DNA of 64,000 nt, taken from positions 65,553,093-65,617,092 of the forward strand of contig OX344763.1 in assembly GCA_947034895.1 (NCBI GenBank). Direction: 5' to 3'. Shown piece after piece: positions 34,277 to 45,552 of the stretch. Origin of the DNA: Rhytidiadelphus loreus. Lineage: Eukaryota > Streptophyta > Bryopsida > Hypnales > Hylocomiaceae. The notes under the pieces are model-generated. The model was not told the origin of the DNA. It made no database searches and worked only from the letters and a program-made list of their open reading frames with translations. How positions within the stretch are numbered: the first letter of the stretch is position 1; each line of letters begins with the position of its first letter. A program made the translations under genes and the position numbers.

Positions 34277-35629
34277 GCTTTTGAAAAAGCAATGCACCAA
34301 CATTTTGCAATGATCGATGTCAATAAAAATTACATCGCGGCTAAGAGAAAAGGTGCAGAGGAGAAGCTAAAACTCGTCAACGAATTCAAAATTATAACCA
34401 CACCGGACGAAGTTTACAATTTGTGGAGCAAAGTCATTACGAATGCTGCACATGGGGAGCTCTTTGATCCTGATACCTTGATGAAGTTCAACGAGAAAGA
34501 GCACTGGAAACAAGAGAGCTGCACCCTCAGCTACGACTTCTTCAAGCCTCTCGGAAATCTCAGCTACAATGACCTTGGGAAGTTGGCAAAACACATCCTC
34601 AACCAATCCGGACCCAAGCGCACTAACGGATATCCAAAGGTGACTATTAAGACTACAACTTCGGTGCTTGACAGTTGCTACAATACCAAGGAGTGGGTCA
34701 AAAGGTGCAAATGGAAGCAGCTAGTGAAAAGAGCACTCCAAGAAATTGACCCTGACCTCAGATTATTCAGCGCGAATGGTGAACTCATTGCCGCAAACTG
34801 GAGGGAATTCAAGCAAAGTCACAGCATTACAAGTGCGACAATGAATCTCCTCGTAGAGAGGCCTGGGGATTAATTCTTTGGAATTGGAAAGCAACTTAGG
34901 GCCAAAAACATGTCCACGGAGCAGATATCACCACGAGTGGCAGAGTTCTTCAAGGTTTTCCTATAGAGGAAAAAAAACTTTAAAACGCAAACTAGGATCG
35001 CATACTTGAGGCCCTATAGCATTGACACCAACAAGTGGTCCAAGTGGCCACAAATGGCGTAGAACGCAGAGACCCAAAACCAGGTAATGCTAGGCGTCAT
35101 TGACTTCAAAAGTATTCCAGGGGCCTTAAAGAAAGAGAAGTCGAGTATCGAGAATCCTTTCTTCAACGTAGTCCTCACCTCCATGCAGAATGAGGAGAGT
35201 CCTCTACTTGAAGATATCAAATCCTGGCTATTTATTTGTGCCGACGAAGTAGATCAGATACATGTGTTGGCATACGTGGAGAAAAATGAGGTCCTCAAAA
35301 CCTTCAGCTTGAATTTTGCCGACTACTACCCGGCCAAAAATGAGCGGTTGATGGACCTGCCCGCGAACAGCGCCAAGGCATTGAAGAAAGTTCTTTTGAT
35401 ATTCCTTCAAAGTCCAGTCAACAATATGAAGGCCAAAATACAAGCAGAGTTTGTAGCTCTCAATACGTTCGTATATAGAGATGCAAGAAAGTATAATGAG
35501 CTTCCATTTCGCATGTATAATATGGAGCTTAGGATGGAATTCTATCTTTGGGTAGTACAAACGTTTTGCCATCCCGGATCGAGTGTGCTCTCGGTGTTTG
35601 TTGGAGCAAAATTGACATGTACAGCGTTG

Positions 35630-35845
35630 GTAAGTGACATTTCGCATTTTAGGGCGCTCCCACCTGAATTGCACACCATTGCTCATAAATCTTTGCTTTA
35701 GTTTTCCTTCTATTATTTTCATTGTACTTCATTTTAGGTTGCACCCACCTAAATTGCACGCTATTTGAATGATTTCTAAAAAAATTCAAATCATGTATTT
35801 GATTGTTTAAAATACTAAACCTCTCTTCATGTCAACGCCATGTAG
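35630..35845 (+). other. intron 2 with two palindromes
   Basis: GTAAGT donor at 35630 and TGTAG acceptor at 35841-35845. It contains palindromes at about 35643 (CCCACCTGAATTGCAC right arm) and 35729 (TTTAGGTTGCACCCACCTAAA). Removal joins the two halves of the methyltransferase-like motif I region in frame. Confidence 0.7.
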
Positions 35846-36829
35846 ATGAGCGGTATGAATGTGTATGCATCAGTTCCCAATATTGAATCGGATATATGGA
35901 GCGGCATTATTACTAAGGCAATTATGTTAAACAAAGACGATTTCTTAGCAACAGGGTATCACGTCGATGAGGCACAGTATCCCACGGTTCCGGTGTTGCA
36001 AACAACATTCAGAATGATAAATAGAAAATCAGCAACAGGTTCCCTAAGTAGCCGTGCAAGCAAAAAACAAGTGGTAGTCGATGAAGATGACGAGGAAGAA
36101 GATGACGGTCTCGATGCAATGCCCATACCAGGTGCACGTTCATCGCAAGACATGCCGGGCTCATCAACTTCATCAGGTTTGCCTCCACCAACTGTTAAGG
36201 CTCCAATTCCACCCTCTCCTGTGACTCGAAAACCCTTGGCAAAAAAGAGAAGGGTAGATCCAATGGATGCCATTGCGCAGACCTTGGCGTTTGTAATTCA
36301 GCAGCAAGAGAACATTCAACTTGAGAATTTGAACAAACGAGCGGAAAACAAGAGGCTCCACGAGGAGTCAAACAAGAGGATCGAATGCCTTACAAAGAGT
36401 TTTGTGGATGAGCAAAAGCAAAATAGAGAAATGTGGCAGAGTTATATTACCAATAGGCAAGCCACACCAATAGCAACGTTGGATCCCACTTCAACTTCCC
36501 AAGTACTTCTTTTCCAGAATCACCCCTCCGTGTCAAGTGACGGCGCAATTTCCATTCTGTAGGGCGTTGAAGCAATAGTGCCTCTTCTTCCTCTTCGAGG
36601 ACCAGTGCTTGATCCTCCTCCACCAGAAGAAGTTGTTCAAAGTCCTAAGGCACCATCCCAACATGCAGATGCCATGGTAGAAGAGAGTGAAGGTGCTGAC
36701 ATCCAAATACCAACAAAGACAGCAGATGTGGATGAGATAGGGCACAACCTGCAGGTGGAAACACTTGAAGTAGTACAAGAAAGTGAAGGCATTTCCACCG
36801 ACGATCAACAAGTAGGTTGTGCCGTATAA

Positions 36830-37860
36830 TCACTCGATGTCATTTGTTACAGCTCGACTCGAGCTGATTTGATGTACATAGAGCATAGATAGTAGAATCG
36901 TGTTTTGTAAGATGAACTTCTAGGACATTCAACTACTTTGTTTCGAGCTTGAAAACTCATTTTTCTATGACCAAACTCATTTTCTTGAGGCAGTTATATA
37001 TTGATTTCTTACAAAATATGATTTCATATTTACTGAATTGTAGGGCTTGTGAGTTTCACAAATTTATCCGATCCCTCCTCACCTTTCATTTGTCATCCCT
37101 TCCACATATGACAGTCGATGATATTCCTCGGAACTTTGAAAACGCATCACACAAAGAAAAGAAGAAGGTCAGGGTGACTGCAAGAAAGACCGAACAATTT
37201 TGGTAGCGTTTGGTCAAAAACTGCGTTTTTTCTGCCGAGTACTAGGAGTACTACAAATGGAGCAATCTCAACCATTGATCTGGAAAATCAACGGCCAATA
37301 ATACTTTTGAGTACTTTATAATACTGAAACAATACTACTTAAAAAAAATTACAGTTTGTCATAGAAAGTAGATAAAACTAAGTATAAATTAATAAAAATT
37401 AGAAAATCATGAATAAAAAAAAACTAAAAATTGGCCATTTATAAAGACTTGATAGTGATTACATTTCACCAAAAACTAGAAGTTGGAACCATCATAAATG
37501 TTTGGAGTGCTATGCGCAAGGGACCCCTATTTGCATGCATGTTGAGGACAAAAAATTGTGTTTTTTTGAATGCCCTTTGGTGGGCACATGCTCATTTAGT
37601 GTGGGAATAGCCCACAAAAAATTCAAGTGAACATCATAATTTTTGAATGCTCCACAGTACTAAAAACCCCTAAACTGCAAAGTGTGACAAATTAGCTAAA
37701 TTGACATTTAATTATAAAATTATTTTTCAAAATTTATGAAAAATAATGAATCTCATGATTTCTCAGTTAGCCATCTTCAATAAAAATTTCAAGTCCATCG
37801 GCTTCATTTTCCAAAAGTTATGATTGATGGCAACTTAGTCACTTCAATTTGTGACGCCAA
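36830..37860. other. 3' flank and spacer
   Basis: A weak palindrome (36848-36879, around CTCGACTCGAG) lies just after the stop codon. The remainder is AT-rich, without a supported gene. Confidence 0.4.
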
Positions 37861-38925
37861 ATAGGACCGGTCTTTCTTGCAATCACCCGTCAATCCTTCC
37901 AGATTGACGACAACATTGCATGATAATTCCCTAGCTACTGGTGAATCCTCCCAGAAGCAAGTATGGTTCGATTCTTATTTTATCTATCCTACATTTTGTA
38001 GGTGTACTTTGTTGTTTGTCTCATATAATTCTCAAGGATTTTGTTCTTTGTGATGTCGTCATGAATCTTCAATCAGGTTGTAGACGATCGTAACCGCTTC
38101 CGCATTCGTCCGTTTGATAGGCAGGGATTTGGCCCTCCATCTCGTCATGAAGGATCTTTGGAGGTTGTCAATCGGCCATTCAGGTCCAAGGTTGCGGACA
38201 AGTGGGTCAATGTTATCCTAGACCTAAATGGCATTCTATGTGTCTGCGAAGATTGGAAGTCAAAGGGGTTGTCTCACAAAAAACTCAAGAACTCCTCGGA
38301 ACCGCACTCTGCAACCGAATCCACTCTAGTGGGACCCAAGGCTATGTGGGTGCAACCCGATTGCTCCAAATTTCTTTCAGAGATAGGAAAAATTGCAGTC
38401 ATCTCAGTGTAGAGCTCCATGAAGAAGTCCACTACTAAATTGATATGCAAGTATCTCTTCCGAGACGTATATGAACCCTTTGTCATTCTTAGGCAGGATG
38501 CATGTGACACAATTAAACACAAAGATAAATCAGGAAAGTTGACCACTTTCAAGGAGGCAGGTACTGATAAAGACTTGTTTCTTAAGAATCATGATACATT
38601 ATTCAAGGGTTCCAGGGGAAGCTTTGCAAGTGACAGTACTGTTGTAGTCAACGATAGCCCAACAAAACACATAACGAACAAGCCTGATAATGTTGTACTA
38701 CCAGAGTCATGGAGCTATAGGGGAAACGGTCTAAAAGACACGTTTCTGTTTGATGTATTGCTTCCCTAGTTTCAACGTCTGCACACTTTTGGCAATCAAG
38801 GGTTGAAATCATTTAGGGAAAATGGTCCTGCAAAAATTGGGCAGCGAATGCTTTGCAACGAGAGGAATCAGAAGGAGTACGACAAAATCATGGATGCAAT
38901 TCGTGCATCCTCTTGTGCTAGTTAG
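37861..38925 (+). pseudogene. FCP1-like (HAD superfamily) phosphatase pseudogene
   Basis: A probable 5' exon ends at 37960 (GAAGCAA, then GTATGG donor); the acceptor CAATCAG ends at 38076. The second exon reads FRIRPFDRQGFGPPSRHEG, VNVILDLNGILC (DxDGT-like motif I, here DLN), WVQPDCSKFL, then IAVISV-stop-SS, VVNDSPTKH (usually DDSP) and DVLLP-stop-FQRLH, to a stop at 38923-38925. Family members have VWSS at the first stop (38410-38412) and usually an aromatic residue at the second (38767-38769), so both TAGs probably replaced Trp codons. The frame is otherwise unbroken. FCP1-type enzymes dephosphorylate serine residues, classically in the RNA polymerase II tail; activity is not expected here. 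Confidence 0.65.
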
Positions 38926-38965
38926 GCTAGAGCTTTGACGTGTATAGTTGACATGGGACCAATTT

Positions 38966-39000
38966 GCCGTTTTAGCTCGGCATGACCTGATATGTACATT
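38966..39000. repeat. solitary palindrome after the FCP1-like pseudogene
   Basis: CCGTTTTAGCTCGGCATGACCTGATATGTACA resembles the palindrome family found at 23772-24863, 31557-32470 and in the introns of the ParB-like gene. It lies about 40 bp after the FCP1-like stop codon. Confidence 0.5.
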
Positions 39001-39144
39001 GCTGATTATATAAGTATGAATGAAAATTCTGTTCTCAGTGTACAACTTCAACTGTGTAGATGGATTCAATTTGGCTGTAGTACATTGTGTTTTATTCATG
39101 TTTGCACTTCATGACCTTTCATTTGAATATGGAATTTTTTTCAG

Positions 39145-39763
39145 ATCATGAGCACCACATCAACCTATGCTGTAGAAGGTGGCCTTGCTTGCGCAGCGTT
39201 TGTGGATTCTATTATGGACTATGGACAGTACGTAATATTGAGCACCGGAAACTTCCTTTGCTCAACGGCTACGGCAAATTCCACAATGGAATTTTCAACA
39301 AAGCTTGTGGATAATAACGTGGTGGATAGTCCCCCAAGTGCAAGGCCATGTCCACCACTTTCTTGCTCCCCGTTTCCACTGAGGTCTACAAGCCAACCTA
39401 CTTCTTCATTGCCCTCCGATAGAGTGACTCCAAGGAAACTTTACGGGGATATTGATTGTTCATTCCATCCAGCAAACATTGAAGTCCGATGTACCAGTGC
39501 GTACATGCCTGACACTCCCTCCTATTGCACCATTGCTTCTACATCAACGAGCATTGTCTGAAGGGTATCAAATGAAGCGTTCACATGGCGAAGTCTCCCG
39601 TAGTTGTTGTTCTATTCCAACATGGGATGCATGGGAGCAGAAGTCATTGAAATTACAGTGGCGACAATTCAGTCGTGAATACCGAAAGATGGACAATGGA
39701 TATAGTCGAGGACCAAAAATTTTGAAGGTACTAGAGAAGCTAAAGAGTAAATCTCACACATGA
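39145..39763 (+). pseudogene. unknown gene fragment behind a splice acceptor
   Basis: A strong acceptor (TTTTTTTCAG, ending 39144) is followed by an open frame MSTTSTYAVEGGLACAAFV... to 39561. A second frame (39452-39763) supplies a basic C-terminus including DAWEQKSLKLQWRQF and GPKILKVLEKLKSK. One frameshift near 39540 would join them. I do not recognise the protein; it may be a final exon of a gene in the preceding unit. Confidence 0.35.
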
Positions 39764-40199
39764 GACTTGTTCATATAATTCACTGAATTTACGTAGACCA
39801 ATAATAACGGTATAGAGATATTTTGTAGTTCAAACACATAGGCTTCCATTTCACTAGCACTTGACTAAAAATGTTGGTTGCTAATTTATTGCGTACTCAT
39901 AAATTGGAACACCTTAATGGTACATTTTCTTATATAAAGTCGCATTTCATTGTGATTGTACATTTATAGATTACATATATGTACATCCATTGGCTCCTTT
40001 TAGTAAATGGATATTTAAAATTTAATAAATGTTTGATATTTGGTCAAATTGTTATTATATGCATACTTCATATGACTTTGCATTGCTTATTTTGTATTTA
40101 CAGCGACAAATTTCTCTTCAATTTTTGGATTGTAGTGTCTCTTAAAACACTCATTTAAGTGGAAAACTCCCATTTTAATGAATATAATGTTGAGGTCAC
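39764..40199. other. non-coding spacer
   Basis: AT-rich; I see no supported feature. Confidence 0.4.
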
Positions 40200-40505
40200 C
40201 TATGGGGCATGTGCGGGTACAAAAGTAGGGCGAATGCGGATCATTGCAAGTGCTCCAAGGTGATCACGGGTACAAAAGTGGGGCAAGTGCGGGTCATTGC
40301 AGGTGCTCCAATGCGACCACAGGTCCAAGGAGCTAGGGTGACCGCGGATCTAGGGCGACAGCGGGTCCAGTTTGCGAAGGCAACCGCGGGGCCAGGGTGA
40401 GCACAGGTCCTGGGCGACCGCGGGTCTAAGGCTCCTTGGGGTCCACTTTGCGAAGGCGTCCGAGGGTCCAGGGCGACCTCAGGTCCCAGGCGACCGCCGG
40501 TCCAT
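40200..40505. repeat. GC-rich array A6
   Basis: Degenerate units of the GGGCGAC(C/A)GCGGGTC family (GGGTGACCGCGGATC, GGGCGACAGCGGGTCC, GGGCGACCGCGGGTC). No family gene follows; the next family gene to the right (42819-44270) points towards it. Confidence 0.8.
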
Positions 40506-41184
40506 CTATTAATGTATGGACTTTTCTTTTCTTTCTTAGTACATGTTTATAGATTGTGACATATTTTTATTTTTATTTTTCATGAAATGGCAAAGTGGCG
40601 ATATTAAATGTTATGGGGGTGCTCCAAGCTTCAACATCCATCCACATACTGGATAGAAAATGTGATACTACGTATCTATAATTCTATTTTCATTTACATT
40701 GTGGCGATTTCATCAAAGATTTTTCTAGAACTTGAAGTTTTTCTGGCGATTTCATCCAAAATTTTACTAAAAATTTCCTATAGCTTGTAGCTAGCCTAAA
40801 TATTTTGGTGCTTTTGAGCACCAAATCGCCACAAAAAAAAATGGATTGTGAGCCCAATCCCATTTGTATTGCTAAATTTATGGAACACTAATTTATACTA
40901 TATTTGGGGAGCCATTAGGGTTGAGGCGTGTTGTGGTACAGATGGATTCCTTATTGATTATCTGAACAAAAGTTAAATCTTTGCAATTGTTTCAAAAGAA
41001 GTTGTTGTTAACCAATTTTATTGTTATTAATTAATTTCATTGTTAATTATTAATTTTATTGTTAATGACTAGTTTTATTGTTAATAACTAATTCTATTGT
41101 TAATAACCAATGTTATTATTATTAACCATTGCAATTGTAACAATAATGTCTTTGTAATTGTTTTGACATGAGATGTTCATTATA
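40506..41184. other. AT-rich spacer with hairpin and AT minisatellite
   Basis: A short hairpin GGTGCTTTTGAGCACC lies near 40809. At about 41020-41125 an AT-rich minisatellite repeats variants of TTTTATTGTTAATAACTAA with a period of about 20-22 bp. There is no supported gene. Confidence 0.6.
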
Positions 41185-41750
41185 CTCCCTCCGTCCCATA
41201 ATGATCTTCCTGTTGGCCTTCTTTTTTTGTCCCAAAATGATCTTCCTATTGCACTTTGTGATGTTGAAATTAGTCAAATTCGGCTTATGATTGTTATTTG
41301 AGACTAGCAAAACAACTCTAAGTGGTTGTTTTTGCTCCATCCATGCAAACATCAAGCAAAAGACAAATAAAATGATTGAAAGCTTCAATCCGCACTTATA
41401 GTTTTTATTTTTTGCATCTCTTTGAGTATTTCCCAATTGAAGTAGATTAAGCTTTGGAAGCCGAACAAAGGTCTATACATGGTCTTAGGCATATAATAAA
41501 TGCCCACAAAATGGCAACCTCACATTCAACAATTAAGTGCTCACTGGTGTTCTTTAAAAACGCCCCAAAATATTCACTTTTCAATATTATAAAACTACAC
41601 TTTGAAAAGGGCTTCAAAACTCAAACTTTTTAGGATGCAAAGAAAACACCAAACTCTACATACTATACAAATTGAGTTTAAAAAAAGTTATTTTTATCCT
41701 TAATCCATAAGATTTAGTCTAACAGGAAGATCATTTTGGGACGGAGGTAG
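41185..41750. mobile_element. Stowaway-type MITE, 566 bp
   Basis: Starts CTCCCTCCGTCCCATAATGA and ends ATCATTTTGGGACGGAGGTAG, with TA duplicated at 41183-41184 and 41751-41752. This is the classic Stowaway (Tc1/mariner-related) terminus and target site. A second, internal partial terminus (TGTCCCAAAATGATCTTCCT near 41230) suggests a nested or rearranged end. It contains no transposase. Confidence 0.93.
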
Positions 41751-41752
41751 TA

Positions 41753-42659
41753 TATTTTTTGATGTAGACTCAAATTACATACTATGTTACAAACACTAAT
41801 TTTGGTAAATTACATGCCTAATAACTAAATTTCTTGTACGGACACAAATCTATAAATGAAAGTCATTGTTGGACTTATATCATACTCCAACCATCTATGA
41901 AAGAATGTGTGTTTTTATCAATTTGGATGACATACCAAAAAAAAGAATATGGTAGAGAAACATTATGCTACTAGAAATAATACATATGGTAAAACCTGAT
42001 TTACATTTCTTATTGAATTCATTCAAGTTTTCATAATAAAAAATTTCATGCTTTTCCTTAAAATAAACTAAAAATATAGATTTGAAGAAGAGATTAAAAA
42101 ACAAATATCAACTCTTGTTTTATTGTCAAGAAAAAAGAAAATGGTGGCAAGAAGTCAATGAACTTCCTTTTTTCCAAATAGAAAAAATAGGATGAGAGCG
42201 AAAAAGGTTAAAAAAATAAATAAAAACATCTCTCTTCTATTTTGAAATAGGTAAAGTACGAATAAAAAGGAAAAGTCTAAAAAAGTCTAAAATTATTATT
42301 TTTTATATTTGAATTAGAATAAATAGGAAAAAAACCAACTCGCTTTTATTTTTTGGGAATCGAAAAAATAATAAGAGAATGTAAACGATATATGACTTAG
42401 ATTTTTTTAGGGATTGAAAGCACAACTATTTGAATTCAATGACCATGGAAGTAAAACTCATTTCAATTGCATACTAGCATGTTTTACTCAAGAAATAATA
42501 CAAGTCTTCAACATCAATTACCAACTAATTTATTTTCATTTTCTTATTTTCCTTGCATCCATTATATACTACGGAATCAAAAAGGACCAAGAACATTTGA
42601 ATTCAAAAGTTGTTACACTTTGCATAATAATGTTTAAAGGCCATATTCAATATATATAA
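41753..42659. other. AT-rich spacer
   Basis: No gene, RNA or clear repeat that I can support. Confidence 0.4.
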
Positions 42660-42745
42660 TTTGACAAATAGCCCATTGAATAATTGTTTTTCTAAAGACA
42701 ATGCATATGGCATAAAATTGCTTCATATATTATAGGAAAATATTA
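42660..42745 (-). repeat. inverted copy of the 27318-27405 segment
   Basis: Near-identical reverse complement of the insert in the 178-bp tandem repeat (landmarks AATAGCCCATTGAATAATTG, CATAAAATTGCTTCATATAT). Confidence 0.8.
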
Positions 42746-42818
42746 CAAAGTAAGCAACACATATTTGGCCACCAAGCTCATTGCTTGTAGCACAAAAGTC
42801 TTGCACTAGACTATCCTA

Positions 42819-44270
42819 TTACAAAGGTAAGTCTCGAAATACCAATTTGGGGGGCATCATGGACCATGGTGGAGACATAAGGGAATTTGTGATCTCTATA
42901 CACGTTGGTCGCTTTTTTGGGTCAGTGTTCACGAGTTTACGCAACTTCATTCCGAAGTACATTGATCCCTCGTGAGTCTTGAACAAATCCTTATCCTAGT
43001 CGTCCATATCACCAATTCTCATCCATTCGGTCAACTTTCCAATAGAATACGAGTCTGATTGTTGCGTATATTTATACCGTTGTTGCACAATCGGTATGCT
43101 TGTATCGGAATTTGGAGGTCCATATGCATAAAACAACTTCGGGGCAACCCACCAACGACCTTCTCGGTATTGATCCCTCTCGGCCTCAGATGGCCTTCCA
43201 TAATGTGAAGGCGCGTTTTTGTCAAAACGACTTGATATTCCAAAATCACAAATTCCAATGTTGATTATGTCGTTTGAATAATCCAGAAAATGCGACATGA
43301 TGTTCATGGGAGACAAGTCATTGTGTAGCACGCGGCACTTGTGCATGAGATTTGTCACATATACTAAAGCCCATGCCAACTTTGCCTTGTGCCTTCGGAA
43401 GAAACCAAGTTCTTTTTGTTTCTCCTCAGGAAGTCTTGTGGCTTTTGCATTTCATGCCAGTCAATGGTTGGTGATACAGAACGATCTAAATGCCTCAACT
43501 CATTCAAATGGCCCCCATTCCACTACAAAGTGTATGCTTCACTCATGCGAGAATGAATGGCAAAAATCTTAATGATGCCAGGGTGATTTAAGGGGCAAGC
43601 AAGGGCCTCCATGGATCGTTGCGCTCTCCCCTCGCGCGGGTTTATTGCCTTGGATATTTTCCCTGCAAAAGCGATGTAACTTGGAATTGTATCCATTCCT
43701 TCAATGCGTACCTTACGCACTTTTGCATACCTCCCTTCACGTTCAAAAGTACTAAGGGGCACCACTTTCCCCATATCGGGGATCCATGTGATACACAATC
43801 CACCATCTCGTGCAAATGCTGCTTGCACTTTTGCATTATTCCACTTAAAACCCCTTGCTGAGCCTCTTGCCAATTTCTTCACAGCACTGGACCACCACTC
43901 CATCTTTTGGCGAAATGCCTTGACGTCTTCTAATTCTTCTACTATTGGAAGTAATGGTTGATGTTCCTCCATCAATTTCTTGGTATTGAACATCACCGCT
44001 TTCAATGTGTTATTAAGCCATTCAAATAGTCTCAAAGAATACGTCAAGTCAATGTCTGCGAAATCATCGGATCCCTTTAGCTTGATTAAAATCCATGCCT
44101 GTAAATCGTTCGGCAAGGCCACACTACCAATTGTAGAACACCTCAAATAGCTTGCTTCCAAGAATTGTACACTTTTCCCTACGTACCACTGGAAACATGC
44201 TTCATATGCATATCGGGTATAACTTGGGGGAGGATAGTTGGAGTCCTTGTCATGTGCGGACTTCTATTTC
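42819..44270 (-). pseudogene. protein-kinase-like protein, HND type, copy 1 (degraded)
   Basis: Aligns over its length with the gene at 61757-63241. Upstream of 44161 the frame already encodes YAYEACFQWYVGKSVQFL, with a TAG at 44266-44264 near the N-terminus. Kinase features in order are REGRYAKVRKVRIEG (glycine-loop region), FAGKIS (likely ATP-binding Lys), HNDLSPMNIM (catalytic loop; HND in place of HRD), CDFGIS (metal-binding DFG), RWWVAPKLFY (activation/APE region) and DPKKRPTC (subdomain XI). Disablements are TAG at 43525-43523, where the paralogue has Trp, a frameshift near 43450 and TAG at 42998-42996. It is a single exon, transcribed from array A7 and a class I promoter. Confidence 0.7.
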
Positions 44271-44460
44271 TTGCCCTTCCGTCACTTTTGACTCCCTCCT
44301 TCTTCATTTTCATTTACAGCTATCGGAACCTCGAAAAAAATTGGATCATCGAGGTCCAGATTCCATAAAGACTTTCTCCTTGTAGTGTTGCCTTCATGTA
44401 GAAAAGCCATGTTGTACTTCAAAATAATTCAAAACCCCAGTTCAAAATTTGTAGATTGAA

Positions 44461-44556
44461 AGGGCAAAATTCCCCCCCCAATTGGGACCCTAGCCCACAG
44501 GCACGCATCTAGCCACTTGAAGGTAGGTGAAAGACAGTGCGCAAGGCTAAAGTAAG
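44461..44556 (-). promoter_or_regulatory. class I core promoter of the kinase-like gene
   Basis: On the minus strand: GCGCACTGTCTTTCACCTAC, CTTCAAGTGGCTAGATGCG and a G-run, then GAATTTTG. It matches the segment between array and gene at copies 1, 4 and 5 of the RING/coiled-coil family, although the downstream proteins are unrelated. Confidence 0.6.
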
Positions 44557-44584
44557 GTGAGAATTGGAAGTGGGGCTAACGCTT

Positions 44585-44910
44585 AAGTATCCGAAGTTGC
44601 CTTAGGGCGCGTGCGTTTGGGTGACTGCGGGTCGGAAGGGGCGACTGCGGGTTGGAAGACAGCGGAAATGGGCGACTGCGGATCATGGGCGACCGAGGGT
44701 ACCAATGATACCATCCTGAAACTTGCACGCGCGGTCGCCCACAAAATAAATCTCTTTGACCCGCAGTCGCCCCCTACACGCAATCACCCTCATTGAGCAT
44801 TTTTCGCCAAATTGGTGTCTCCCTCCTTGACCCGCAGTCGCCCTGATTCAAATGTGTTTATCTCTTCCTTGATGATCCGCGGTCGCCCCTGATCCGAGGT
44901 CGCCCTAAAC
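44585..44910. repeat. GC-rich array A7, head-to-head
   Basis: From about 44600 to 44700 units run as GGGCGACTGCGGGT; from about 44730 to 44910 they run in the opposite sense as ACCCGCAGTCGCCCC. It sits upstream of the kinase-like pseudogene. Confidence 0.85.
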
Positions 44911-45220
44911 CAACAACCATTTCAAAGAACTGACCCAATACTAATTAGCATCTGGAACAGATTCTAATTGATTTTTTCTTATTTCACTTACTCAATTTGT
45001 AATAAATGTTAGGCATTAGTTCATATCAAAGACATGGCAAGGCAATGGAAGGATTATTCTCACAATGTGAAGGGGTTGCCAAACCCTAGATCCTAAACCC
45101 TAAACCCAAGACCTTGGAAAACAATAATAAAACATTTATCTAGAATCAAATCATTAAACCTACATAAAATACTTGTACATCCTACACGATGTAGTGTTTT
45201 AGACCTAATGTAGAATCATG
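44911..45220. other. spacer with short telomere-like string
   Basis: At about 45080-45107 AAACCCTAGATCCTAAACCCTAAACCC contains two to three plant telomere-type CCCTAAA words. It is too short to be a telomere relic with confidence. Otherwise empty. Confidence 0.45.
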
Positions 45221-45552
45221 TCTTTTTTGTCTTGTTGAAATTGTAAAGAGAAAGGAGAAAGTAACATGTGATCAAAAGGAATTAGAAACAATATGAGAGG
45301 GGTCCCAAAAAACACCATCTTGTGAAACATGCCCAAATAGATCTAATTACACCTCCCCACTATTTCAACGTACATAAAACTTTCATTTGGAACTTCGGTA
45401 AAAGGAGTGTTGGAGAGCTAATGCAAAACCTAGGATTTTTTTGTCTTGTTGAAATTGTAAAGAGAATGGAGAAAGTAACATATGATGAAAGGGAATTAGA
45501 AACAATATGGGAGAGGGGTCCTAAAAAACACCATCTCGTGAAACATGCCCAT
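45221..45552. repeat. direct repeat of about 115 bp, two copies
   Basis: 45221-45335 and 45435-45552 share TTTTTTGTCTTGTTGAAATT, GTAAAGAGAA(A/T)GGAG and ACACCATCT(T/C)GTGAAACATG. The second copy runs straight into array A8. Confidence 0.85.

Larger units (their letters stand above)
32599..36829 (+). pseudogene. ParB-like / DNA-methyltransferase-like protein gene, three exons, nonsense-decayed
   Basis: Exons are 32599-34035, 34277-35629 and 35846-36829, with GT-AG introns and phase 0 at both junctions (1,258 codons). There is no frameshift, but seven internal stops: TGA 33448, TAG 33877, TGA 33895, TAA 34871, TAG 34964, TAG 35060 and TAG 36560. Codons about 345-385 contain NGQFYIINGQHSVVASR, matching the ParB/sulfiredoxin-fold signature (GxHR..A). 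Codons about 909-945, spanning the second intron, read HPGSSVLSVFVGAK, then NVYASVPNIESD. This resembles motif I and the following acidic strand of beta-class N4/N6 DNA methyltransferases (FxGxGT...E/D), but the second Gly of the SAM loop is lost and I find no DPPY motif. The tail is acidic and proline-rich with a coiled coil (GAIS...). ParB plus methyltransferase fusions are familiar in prokaryotic mobile elements; the assignment here is moderate and catalysis is unlikely. Confidence 0.55.

Noticed and set aside
32599..36829. Bacterial contamination, because of the ParB-like and methyltransferase-like motifs
   Set aside because: Canonical GT-AG introns, phase-0 junctions and embedding in plant repeats argue for a nuclear plant sequence.
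23772..39000. Palindromes as a CRISPR array or as intrinsic terminators
   Set aside because: Spacing is irregular, no T-tracts follow, and the genes are spliced eukaryotic genes.
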